Source of the DNA: an uncultured Bacillota bacterium
GTDB lineage: Bacteria > Bacillota > Clostridia > Christensenellales > UBA1242
Direction: 5' to 3'
Length of the DNA: 64,000 nt
NCBI GenBank assembly: GCA_946495675.1
Contig: CAMMDQ010000003.1
Location: 105,675 to 169,674 of the forward strand
Below, piece by piece: positions 8,797 to 14,924 of this stretch; the first letter of the stretch is position 1, and each line of letters begins with the position of its first letter. The translations under genes and the position numbers were made by a program. The notes under the pieces were generated by a model. That model was not told where the DNA came from, searched no databases, and was given only the letters and a program-made list of their open reading frames with translations.

Positions 8797-8985
8797 ATGC
8801 CATTTGTTCCACCACCACCGCCACCAAATTTTAAAAAACCAGAGTATAACACTGAAAAGCAAACTATCGGCACAGAAGATAAACGAGATACAAGAGAAAA
8901 GGGCAGAAAAATTTTATTTTCAGCACTAGCAGTGCTTTGTTTTGTTGTTGCCATTGTTATGTTCACTTTAATGACAGTTTTATAA
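8797..8985 (+). CDS. Small tail-anchored membrane protein with poly-proline N-terminus
   Basis: 62 residues: MPFVPPPPPPNF at the N-terminus, a charged middle (18-38) and one C-terminal hydrophobic helix (about 40-61), so probably tail-anchored with the Pro-rich end in the cytoplasm. Support for a real gene is good: a consensus promoter, an AAAGGAG ribosome binding site at correct spacing, and a coherent domain layout. No function is recognised. It lies between two other small exported proteins upstream of the SpoIIQ-like gene. Confidence 0.7.
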   Translation: MPFVPPPPPPNFKKPEYNTEKQTIGTEDKRDTREKGRKILFSALAVLCFVVAIVMFTLMTVL

Positions 8986-9026
8986 CAAAATTCTGCAAAA
9001 AAAGTTTATTATAGATTTTTAAATAG

Positions 9027-9065
9027 GCAATCATTTTTTTATGAAAAATTTGGTTGCTTTTTTAT
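9027..9065 (+). terminator. Terminator-like hairpin whose loop is the ATG of the next gene
   Basis: Outer stem 9027-9033 with 9051-9057 (one G-U), inner A/T stem 9036-9040 with 9044-9048, loop exactly ATG 9041-9043, then a T-rich run (9058-9063). It has the same arrangement as the hairpin at 8176. Confidence 0.5.
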
Positions 9066-9484
9066 TTTTATCGATATTGCTGTTTGTATTTTGTTATTTC
9101 GATTTTTCTCCATCGCTGCCGTTTTCTTCAGCAGTGAGAGCAAGTTTTGTGCTAAAGCAGCAGGTTGAAGGTTATGATTATGTGCAAAATGGTGATGAAT
9201 ATATAGTCGAGGTTTACAGCGATATTGAAAGTTTTTATCAAAAATATTCAGACAAAATCAAAGGATTTAATTTGTATTTTTCTGAGAATGCTGAGCAAAT
9301 AATTCAAACTTTATCAGGTCAAATTTATAGATCGCAAGATGTTGAAGGTATGAAAATTTATTATGGTTACACAAATTTATATAATGATTTTCGTTATGTG
9401 TCAGGCAAAAAAATAAATGTTCAGATTGCAGAGCAAGAAAATCAGGTGATTGTCGGATTTCCGCTCATTTTGACGGGCTTTTAG
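9041..9484 (+). CDS. Small exported protein upstream of the SpoIIQ-like gene
   Basis: 147 residues: an N-terminal signal peptide or anchor (about 3-25), then an alpha/beta region. The C-terminal segment (about 105-147, with YYGYTNLY, KINVQIA and IVGFPLILTGF) looks like a conserved fold, but I cannot name it with confidence. In Bacillota the gene before murA/spoIID/spoIIQ is often ywmB, also a small exported protein. This gene holds a similar place, so a YwmB-like role is possible but unproven. No ribosome binding site is visible; the ATG is in the loop of a terminator-like hairpin. Confidence 0.55.
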   Translation: MKNLVAFLFLSILLFVFCYFDFSPSLPFSSAVRASFVLKQQVEGYDYVQNGDEYIVEVYSDIESFYQKYSDKIKGFNLYFSENAEQIIQTLSGQIYRSQDVEGMKIYYGYTNLYNDFRYVSGKKINVQIAEQENQVIVGFPLILTGF

Positions 9485-9557
9485 CAAAAAGTTATTCTAG
9501 TGAAAAATTATGTATAAAATAATTTCTTCTGGCAATAAACTTGGCAGGAGGTAAGAA

Positions 9558-10118
9558 ATGGAAATCACAAAGAAAAACAAATTTGTCGAGTTTTTCAAAA
9601 ACTACTGGATGTATGTTGCTGTTGGAGTTGTTGTGATTGTTGTTGCAATCACAGTTGGCCTTCTTGCAGGCAGAGGGAGCGTTCCAACAACATCGCCAAG
9701 CCTTGAATTTTCATTGCCTATGAGCGAGGCAAGCATTGTGAAAGACTTTTCATCCACAGAGCTTCAAGAAAACACGACATTAAATCAATGGGAGGCTCAT
9801 CTTTCTGTTGATTTCACTTCAGATAATGCTGATGTGTTTGCTGTTCTTGACGGAACCGTAACAGATGTAAGCTACGATATACTTAACGGATACAAGGTTG
9901 AAATCACTCACGATGGCGGCTTTGTAAGCACCTATAGTTCTTTGGCAGAAGAACCTGTAGTGCAAGAAGGAGATTCAGTTGCTTCTGGCGAAAAGATTGG
10001 CTCAATCAGCAGCACTGCAACCTTTGAATCCGATCTTGGTGATCACCTTCATTTTACTCTATATCTGAATGAAGAGCCTGTTGATCCAAACAATTATCTT
10101 GATTTGCAAAACAAATAA
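9558..10118 (+). CDS. M23 (LytM) family protein, SpoIIQ-like
   Basis: 186 residues: one transmembrane helix (about 17-37) and an extracytoplasmic LytM domain. LytM zinc-ligand positions appear intact: H81-x3-D85 and H163-x-H165, plus His118. SpoIIQ is the forespore membrane partner of SpoIIIAH in the engulfment channel; the B. subtilis form has lost a catalytic His, whereas some clostridial forms keep it, as here. The nearby spoIIID gene (10552) matches the conserved spoIIQ-spoIIID neighbourhood, which favours SpoIIQ over a generic cell-wall peptidase. A strong AGGAGG site precedes the ATG. At 186 residues it is short for SpoIIQ (about 220-280). Confidence 0.7.
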   Translation: MEITKKNKFVEFFKNYWMYVAVGVVVIVVAITVGLLAGRGSVPTTSPSLEFSLPMSEASIVKDFSSTELQENTTLNQWEAHLSVDFTSDNADVFAVLDGTVTDVSYDILNGYKVEITHDGGFVSTYSSLAEEPVVQEGDSVASGEKIGSISSTATFESDLGDHLHFTLYLNEEPVDPNNYLDLQNK

Positions 10119-10142
10119 GCAGATTTTCTGCTTATTTTGTTT
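10113..10142 (+). terminator. Intrinsic terminator after the SpoIIQ-like gene
   Basis: Perfect 11-bp stem (10113-10123 with 10127-10137), three-base loop, T-rich tail. The TAA stop (10116-10118) lies in the stem. Confidence 0.8.
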
Positions 10143-10169
10143 TGTATATTTGCTTAATTGTGATATAAT
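10142..10169 (+). promoter_or_regulatory. Promoter of acpP
   Basis: TTGTAT (10142-10147), 16-base spacer, TATAAT (10164-10169). GGAGG ribosome binding site just before ATG 10185. Confidence 0.65.
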
Positions 10170-10184
10170 GCACTTGGAGGATTT

Positions 10185-10421
10185 ATGAAAACAATCGACA
10201 AAGTAAAACAGATAATTGCAGAACAACTTTGCATTTCAACTGATGATATTTCTGATACAGCAAATGTTGTAGAAGATTTGGGGGCAGACTCTTTGGATAT
10301 CGTCGAAATGCTTATGACTTTTGAAGACGAATTTAATGTTTCAATCCCTGATGAACAACTGAAACAGCTTAGCGACATACCTTCAATTGTCAATTTGATT
10401 GAACAATATACAAAAAAATAA
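10185..10421 (+). CDS. acpP: Acyl carrier protein
   Basis: 78 residues, the normal length. The phosphopantetheine attachment site is GADSLDIVEM, with Ser36 in the DSL motif. The protein is acidic and helical throughout. ACP carries growing acyl chains in type II fatty acid synthesis in the cytoplasm. It has its own promoter and a downstream terminator, and is not in a fab cluster. Instead it lies between the SpoIIQ-like gene and spoIIID. It could be the housekeeping ACP or a second copy; the window does not decide. Confidence 0.92.
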   Translation: MKTIDKVKQIIAEQLCISTDDISDTANVVEDLGADSLDIVEMLMTFEDEFNVSIPDEQLKQLSDIPSIVNLIEQYTKK

Positions 10422-10467
10422 GATTTAATCTTAAAATTCAGCCAACTTATTTATAAAAATTTAATCA

Positions 10468-10500
10468 AAAGCTCTCAAACTTGAGAGCTTTCGTCATTTT
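10468..10500 (+). terminator. Intrinsic terminator after acpP
   Basis: Perfect 11-bp stem (10468-10478 with 10481-10491), two-base loop in the ideal pairing, with a T run at 10496-10502. Confidence 0.75.
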
Positions 10501-10502
10501 TT

Positions 10503-10532
10503 GACATATTTTTCAAGTTTTGGTCATAGGTT
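10503..10532 (+). promoter_or_regulatory. Candidate sigma-E type promoter of spoIIID
   Basis: GACATATT (10503-10510), 14-base spacer, CATAGGTT (10525-10532). It resembles the mother-cell sigma-E pattern (ATATT at -35, CATAnnnT at -10), and spoIIID is a sigma-E gene in B. subtilis. The leader to the GGAGG site (10540-10544) would be very short, so this is tentative. Confidence 0.4.
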
Positions 10533-10551
10533 ATGCCATGGAGGCATAGCT

Positions 10552-10869
10552 ATGAATAATGAAAAACTTGATCGAGTTACAATGCTTGCAAATCATATTC
10601 TTTCCACCCATGACACGATAAGAAAAACTGCAAAAATTTTTTCTTTAAGTAAAAGCACAGTGCACAATGATGTTTCAAAAAGGCTTTATAAAATTGATAA
10701 AGTGCTTTATTTGAAAGTGCAAAAAATTTTAGACGAGCATTTTAGAGAAAAGCATATTCGTGGCGGTGAAGCGACAAGAAAAAAATATCAGGATTTACTT
10801 GAGAACTTAAACAAAAAGCTTGAACAACAATTATGCTATGATGATGAAAGTGACGAAGAGAAAGAATAA
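10552..10869 (+). CDS. spoIIID: Stage III sporulation transcriptional regulator SpoIIID
   Basis: 105 residues. SpoIIID is the mother-cell regulator acting after sigma-E, switching genes on and off. The signature helix-turn-helix segment TIRKTAKIFSLSKSTVHNDV is followed by RLYKID and the basic HIRGGEATRKKYQ tail, all diagnostic. I chose ATG 10552 because GGAGG lies eight bases upstream and the family start aligns there; an upstream extension to 10501 would run through the promoter. The C-terminal tail is acidic and slightly longer than in Bacillus (93 residues). The gene suggests that the organism sporulates or descends from a spore former. Confidence 0.93.
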   Translation: MNNEKLDRVTMLANHILSTHDTIRKTAKIFSLSKSTVHNDVSKRLYKIDKVLYLKVQKILDEHFREKHIRGGEATRKKYQDLLENLNKKLEQQLCYDDESDEEKE

Positions 10870-10900
10870 AAAACAGCCATCAAAGGCTGTTTTATTTTTT
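10868..10900. terminator. Bidirectional terminator between spoIIID and fba
   Basis: Inverted repeat AACAGCC/GGCTGTT (about 10872-10892) flanked by A and T runs, serving both convergent genes. The fba stop codon lies at its right edge. Confidence 0.75.
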
Positions 10901-11812
10901 GCCAGCGGAGAAAAGTACTTTTTGCATTTTTAAAGATAAAAGCTGTGCAGCCTTGTCTCTTCCTTTTCCAAGATAATTTCGAGGATCAAACTCTTTTTTG
11001 TTTTCGCTTAAAACCTTGCGAATCTCTGATGAAAAAGCAAGTCTTATATCAGAATCAGTGTTTATTTTGACAATATTATGCTCTTTGACAGCTTTTATCA
11101 GCAGCTCTTCGCTGACACCCTTAGCTTTATCAAGTTTGCCCCCAAAATTTTTAAAGGTTTCAATAAGGTCTTCATCGACTGTAGAAGCTCCATGCAAAAC
11201 CAAAGGCGTTTGTGGCAGCAAATTTTCAATCTGTTGCAAAATATCTAATCGTAAAGAAGGTTCTTTTACAAATTTATTAACTCCGTGGCTTGTGCCTATT
11301 GCCACCGCAAGCATGTCAACTTTTGTGTTTTTGACAAATTCTGCGGCTTGCTCTGGATTTGTATAACTTGTCTTTGAAATATCGAGATTATCTTCTATAC
11401 CCTTTATTTGACCGATTTCGCCTTCAACCAATATTCCTTTTTTATGAGCATAATCGGTGACTTTTTTTGTAAGACAAATATTCTCTGCAAAAGGCAGAGC
11501 GCTACCATCAATCATTACGCTGTCAAATCCAAGATCAACCGCTTTTTTGCACATCTCAAAACTTTTTCCATGATCAAGGTGGAGAAATAGGGCGGGATTA
11601 AGTTTTTTTGCAGTTTTTGCAAGATTTATTACAAAATCTTCACCTATGTATTTAAAAGAACTTTCTGTAACTGAGATAAAAGCCGGGCTGTTTGTTTTTG
11701 CACTGGCATTTATTATTGCCTGCAAACTTTCCAAATTGGTAAAATTGAAAGCCCCCAACGCAAAATGATTTTTGAGCGCTTTGTTTAGATAAAACTTCAA
11801 GTTGTTTTTCAT
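10892..11812 (-). CDS. fba: Class II fructose-1,6-bisphosphate aldolase
   Basis: 306 residues. This zinc enzyme cleaves fructose-1,6-bisphosphate to dihydroxyacetone phosphate and glyceraldehyde-3-phosphate in glycolysis. Visible motifs are GAFNFTNLESLQAI at the N-terminus, the zinc/active-site LHLDHG, EGEIGQI, the AIGTSHG loop, LHGAS, and INTDSD near the C-terminus. I start at 11812, where GAGGG lies upstream; a longer frame to 11857 has no binding site and enters the promoter. It is transcribed toward spoIIID and shares its terminator. The upstream divergent gene encodes a lipoprotein. Confidence 0.92.
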   Translation of the reverse strand: MKNNLKFYLNKALKNHFALGAFNFTNLESLQAIINASAKTNSPAFISVTESSFKYIGEDFVINLAKTAKKLNPALFLHLDHGKSFEMCKKAVDLGFDSVMIDGSALPFAENICLTKKVTDYAHKKGILVEGEIGQIKGIEDNLDISKTSYTNPEQAAEFVKNTKVDMLAVAIGTSHGVNKFVKEPSLRLDILQQIENLLPQTPLVLHGASTVDEDLIETFKNFGGKLDKAKGVSEELLIKAVKEHNIVKINTDSDIRLAFSSEIRKVLSENKKEFDPRNYLGKGRDKAAQLLSLKMQKVLFSAGKK

Positions 11813-11829
11813 TTTTCCCTCGTAAGAAT

Positions 11830-11857
11830 ATTTTAACACATTTTTGCAAACTTTCAA
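11830..11857 (-). promoter_or_regulatory. Promoter of fba
   Basis: Read on the minus strand: TTGAAA (11857-11852), 16-base spacer, TAAAAT (11835-11830). Confidence 0.65.
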
Positions 11858-11883
11858 ACATAATTTATAGCGATGGAGGTTGT

Positions 11884-12546
11884 ATGAAAAAGTTTTTTGC
11901 TGTTGGCATGATGCTGTTGCTTCCGCTTATGCTGGTTGGTTGTGGAAGAAGTGATTTTAATCTTAAAAATTATATGAGTGAAATTACAACGGTATATTTT
12001 CAGGGTCAAGGTCAAGGGGTTAATGCAAGCTTGAGTGTTGGTCAACGAGAAATTGATTATAAAGTTGATGGAAAACATGGTCCAACATGTGATTTTTCGC
12101 TTATTGAAATCAAATTTGATAATGTCAGAGAGGAAGAGGTTTTGCAGGTTGAGATTATCATCAATGGTCAAAGTCAAAATTTTAGTCTTGAGTTAAATCC
12201 GGTAAATCATGTGTATATGGGAGATCTTGGATATGCTGTCAAAGGTGATGATTCAATCGTCATTGTTGTTGATGGACAAAGAATTGAGTTGACAAACATA
12301 ACAGGTGATTTTGTTGTGAATGCCGATGAAGCTTTGGAAATGGCAAGAATTGCTCTTATCGACCAAATTGCTGCTTGCTACAATGAAGGACGCTTTTGTG
12401 GAGAAGGATATTTGAAATTATTGCATGAAGAAGGGGGCTCATTTAGCCAATTGTTTTGGAGTTTTAGACTTGTTTGTGAACAGGGTGTGAAATATGATGT
12501 GGTCATCAATGCTCAAACAGGTGAGCTTGTAGGAGTAAATTTATAA
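11884..12546 (+). CDS. Lipoprotein of unknown function with a PepSY-like C-terminus
   Basis: 220 residues. The signal peptide has lipobox LVGC (Cys20), so the protein is tethered outside the membrane. Residues 20-135 are beta-rich. Residues 140-220 read as a helix (ALEMARIALIDQ) followed by strands ending YDVVINAQTGELVGVN, a PepSY-like arrangement (a domain often linked to protease inhibition or cell-wall sensing). The family call is weak. GGAGG lies four bases before the ATG. Divergent from fba. Confidence 0.7.
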   Translation: MKKFFAVGMMLLLPLMLVGCGRSDFNLKNYMSEITTVYFQGQGQGVNASLSVGQREIDYKVDGKHGPTCDFSLIEIKFDNVREEEVLQVEIIINGQSQNFSLELNPVNHVYMGDLGYAVKGDDSIVIVVDGQRIELTNITGDFVVNADEALEMARIALIDQIAACYNEGRFCGEGYLKLLHEEGGSFSQLFWSFRLVCEQGVKYDVVINAQTGELVGVNL

Positions 12547-12553
12547 AATAAAG

Positions 12554-12582
12554 TTGCATAGTTTGCTCTAAAATGTTATAAT
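12554..12582 (+). promoter_or_regulatory. Promoter of hflX, leaderless
   Basis: TTGCAT (12554-12559), 17-base spacer, TATAAT (12577-12582), six bases, ATG 12589. No ribosome binding site. Confidence 0.75.
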
Positions 12583-12588
12583 AAAACT

Positions 12589-13689
12589 ATGAAAACTGTG
12601 CAAGAGAAAAACCAAGAGAATGCTATCACTATTGTTGTTTGCTCAAAAAAATCAGACAATAAAGTGCGAAAAACTGATGAAATCGAAAAATTGGCCACAA
12701 CGGCGGGATTGAATGTTGTGGATAGTTTTTATCAAAATGTTAAGGATTTCAACCGCTCAACAGTGATAGGAACTGGCAAAGTTGAAGAAATCAAAAATTA
12801 TATTGAAAATTGTAAAGAAGTGATTGATGTTGCAGTTGTTGATTATCCTCTCACAGGCTCTCAAGTCAAAAATCTTGAAGATGCTTTTGGAGTCAAGGTG
12901 ATTGACAGGGTAGGGCTTATCATTGACATTTTTGCTCAAGGAGCACAAAGTCGAGAGGCAAAATTGCAGGTCAAACTTGCACAAGATCTTTATTTGCTGC
13001 CAAGGCTTTCACAATTTCAAGGCTCAAGCGGACGCTTTGGTGGTGTTGGTGTGGGCATGCGGGGGCCGGGAGAGAGCAAACTTGAATTAAACAGACGCGT
13101 GCTTGAAAAAGAAATAGATTCACTCAAAAAACAAATTGCCAAAATCAAAAGCCAAAGGCAAATTTCAAGGCGGGAGAGGCTGGAGTCAAGATTGCCAAAA
13201 ATTGCCCTAGTTGGCTATACAAACTCAGGCAAAAGTTCTTTGCTAAATTTGCTGACAAAAGACAATATTTATGCAGATGACAAATACTTTGCCACTCTTG
13301 ACACAACAAGCAGAAAACTTTTTTTGGGAGAGGGCGAGTATGCTCTTTTGACCGATACTGTTGGTTTTATCTCTGATCTGCCGCATCAACTGGTTGACGC
13401 CTTTTCTTCAACTTTGGAAGAAGCTGCAGACGCAGACCTTCTGCTTCATGTGGTGGACGTTTCCTTGCAAAAGCGAGATGGGGACAAACGAGAATTTGAA
13501 GTCAATATTGATATAACAAACAAACTTCTTGATGAGCTTGGTGCCACAAAAAATAGAATTGTTGTGTTAAACAAAAGTGACAAACTTGCCGGGCCTGTCG
13601 AAATAAAAAATCATCAAATTTTGGTTTCAACTAAAACTGGAGCGGGCATTGATAAACTTTTGGATGCAATAAAACTTTTGTTGAATTAA
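12589..13689 (+). CDS. hflX: Ribosome-associated GTPase HflX
   Basis: 366 residues. HflX binds the 50S subunit and splits stalled ribosomes under stress. The N-terminal HflX domain (about 15-170) includes the GRFGGVGVGMRGPGESKLE signature and a coiled helix (about 170-200). The G domain has G1 GYTNSGKSS (about 209-217), the G3 DTVGF segment, and NKSD as G4. The length is short for the family (about 410-430), lacking part of the C-terminal domain. The start is leaderless-type, with ATG six bases after TATAAT. Appears monocistronic. Confidence 0.93.
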   Translation: MKTVQEKNQENAITIVVCSKKSDNKVRKTDEIEKLATTAGLNVVDSFYQNVKDFNRSTVIGTGKVEEIKNYIENCKEVIDVAVVDYPLTGSQVKNLEDAFGVKVIDRVGLIIDIFAQGAQSREAKLQVKLAQDLYLLPRLSQFQGSSGRFGGVGVGMRGPGESKLELNRRVLEKEIDSLKKQIAKIKSQRQISRRERLESRLPKIALVGYTNSGKSSLLNLLTKDNIYADDKYFATLDTTSRKLFLGEGEYALLTDTVGFISDLPHQLVDAFSSTLEEAADADLLLHVVDVSLQKRDGDKREFEVNIDITNKLLDELGATKNRIVVLNKSDKLAGPVEIKNHQILVSTKTGAGIDKLLDAIKLLLN

Positions 13690-13720
13690 AAAAACAGCAA
13701 TAAATTTGCTGTTTTTTTAT
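13688..13720. terminator. Bidirectional terminator between hflX and the DUF1858 gene
   Basis: Inverted repeat AACAGCA/TGCTGTT (about 13693-13713) with flanking A and T runs, between two convergent stops. Confidence 0.75.
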
Positions 13721-13944
13721 TTGCTTTGCGAAAGGTTCTCGTTAAGCTTTTCAAGTAGAAAATCAACATCTATACCATGAGCCATTGCGGCCTGCTCAAC
13801 TGTTTCATCATCTGCAATATGACAAAGCACGCAAAACATTCCAAAACCCATTAAAACATCGGCAAGGGTTTCGTCAAGCTCCAAAAGTTGTTTAATAGTC
13901 ATATTTTTGTCAATTTTTTTGTTGTCTTTTTTTTCTTTTTTCAT
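13717..13944 (-). CDS. DUF1858 family protein (hybrid-cluster-protein-associated disulfide domain)
   Basis: 75 residues. After a Lys-rich start, residues 15-75 match the DUF1858 pattern: MTIKQLLELDETLADVLMGFG, then GMFCVLCHIADDETVEQAAMAHGID and LLEKLN. The Cys-x2-Cys pair is the conserved redox pair. The exact role is unknown; family members occur in anaerobes alone or fused to redox enzymes. Start 13944 is chosen for the upstream GGAG. An in-frame extension to 14028 has no binding site. Confidence 0.85.
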   Translation of the reverse strand: MKKEKKDNKKIDKNMTIKQLLELDETLADVLMGFGMFCVLCHIADDETVEQAAMAHGIDVDFLLEKLNENLSQSK

Positions 13945-14063
13945 CTTTTTCTCCACATAAAATATAATTTGTTTAAAAGTTTTTGTCAAGTATTGGAAGA
14001 AAATATTTTGTCTAATTTTGTCTTTCATGCATTATCTTGTCAAAGGAAAAATAGATTTATACC

Positions 14064-14780
14064 ATGGAAAAGTTAAGTGAAATTATTTCAAAAAAAGTTG
14101 TTGCTCTTGCAGAAGGCGAAGAAGTCGGCTACATTTTAAGCCCAGTTTTTTATGCGGATGGTTCAGAGCTTTTGGGCTTTGTTATTTGTGATGGCGAAAG
14201 CGAAGTTGAAAAGTTTTTAGACATTGGTGATGTTGTCTCTCTTAGCGGTGAACAAATTTTTATTACTTCAATTTCATCAATGCAAAATCTTGAAATAGAT
14301 CAGTTGTCAAACCCACTTGGCAAGCTTGTCTATGATGAAAATGGAGTGAATCTTGGTCGAGTTGAAGAGTGCGAACTTGAGAAAAATAGAATAAAAAAAT
14401 TGCTGACTGACAGGTGTGAAATTATGCAGAAAAATATTGAATGCATTGGAAAAGATTTTGTTATTTTCAAAAAAAATAAAAAAAATAATAAAAAAATTGC
14501 AAAAAATAATAAAAAATTAATTAATTTTTCAAAAATTTCGCCAAAAGTGGAAATTTTAAATCAAATCAATTTGCAAAATCAGCAATTAAATTTTTCTTCT
14601 TCTCTGCCAATAAAAGTTACTGCAAATAAATCAAAGCTTCTGGGGAAAACGCTAACGAAAAGCATTTTTGGATATAATAATGAAATAATTGGGAAAAAAG
14701 ATGAAAAAATCACTGAGAAAATAATAAATCGTGCAACAAAGCATAACAAAATGAATTTTTTGTTTTTTTTCAGCAAATAA
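14064..14780 (+). CDS. PRC-barrel domain protein with a basic, low-complexity tail
   Basis: 238 residues. Residues 1-130 contain PRC-barrel-type strands, apparently two halves (MEKLSEIISKKVVAL, and NPLGKLVYDENGVNLGRVEEC near 95-115). Such domains occur in RimM and the sporulation-linked YlmC/YmxH family. Residues 135-238 are Lys/Asn rich with no recognisable fold and unusually AT-rich codons. No convincing ribosome binding site precedes the ATG (an AAAGGA lies 16 bases upstream), so the start is moderately uncertain. Confidence 0.7.
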   Translation: MEKLSEIISKKVVALAEGEEVGYILSPVFYADGSELLGFVICDGESEVEKFLDIGDVVSLSGEQIFITSISSMQNLEIDQLSNPLGKLVYDENGVNLGRVEECELEKNRIKKLLTDRCEIMQKNIECIGKDFVIFKKNKKNNKKIAKNNKKLINFSKISPKVEILNQINLQNQQLNFSSSLPIKVTANKSKLLGKTLTKSIFGYNNEIIGKKDEKITEKIINRATKHNKMNFLFFFSK

Positions 14781-14877
14781 TTTCAATTTGAAAATTTGTT
14801 TTAAAAAATGGCAAAAAAAATATATTTTTATATTAAAAATATTTTTGCGAAAAATAGGTAAAATCTTGTTTAATCGT

Positions 14878-14907
14878 TTGTATTTTTGTCGCTAATTGTA
14901 GTAAAAT
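14878..14907 (+). promoter_or_regulatory. Promoter of the VirB4-like/giant lipoprotein operon
   Basis: TTGTAT (14878-14883), 18-base spacer, TAAAAT (14902-14907). Confidence 0.6.
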
Positions 14908-14917
14908 AAATTAGCGA
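14889..14917. promoter_or_regulatory. Perfect inverted repeat flanking the -10 box (candidate operator or RNA hairpin)
   Basis: TCGCTAATT (14889-14897) and AATTAGCGA (14909-14917) form a perfect 9-bp inverted repeat with an 11-base centre that contains the TAAAAT -10 box. The right arm touches the GAGG ribosome binding site (14916-14919). It is well placed for a repressor dimer. Confidence 0.55.
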
Positions 14918-14924
14918 GGTAGAA

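Noticed and set aside
8797..8966. 84-residue minus-strand open frame opposite the Pro-rich small gene
   Set aside because: The plus-strand gene has a consensus promoter and ribosome binding site; the minus frame has neither and its glycine run is the antisense of the prolines.
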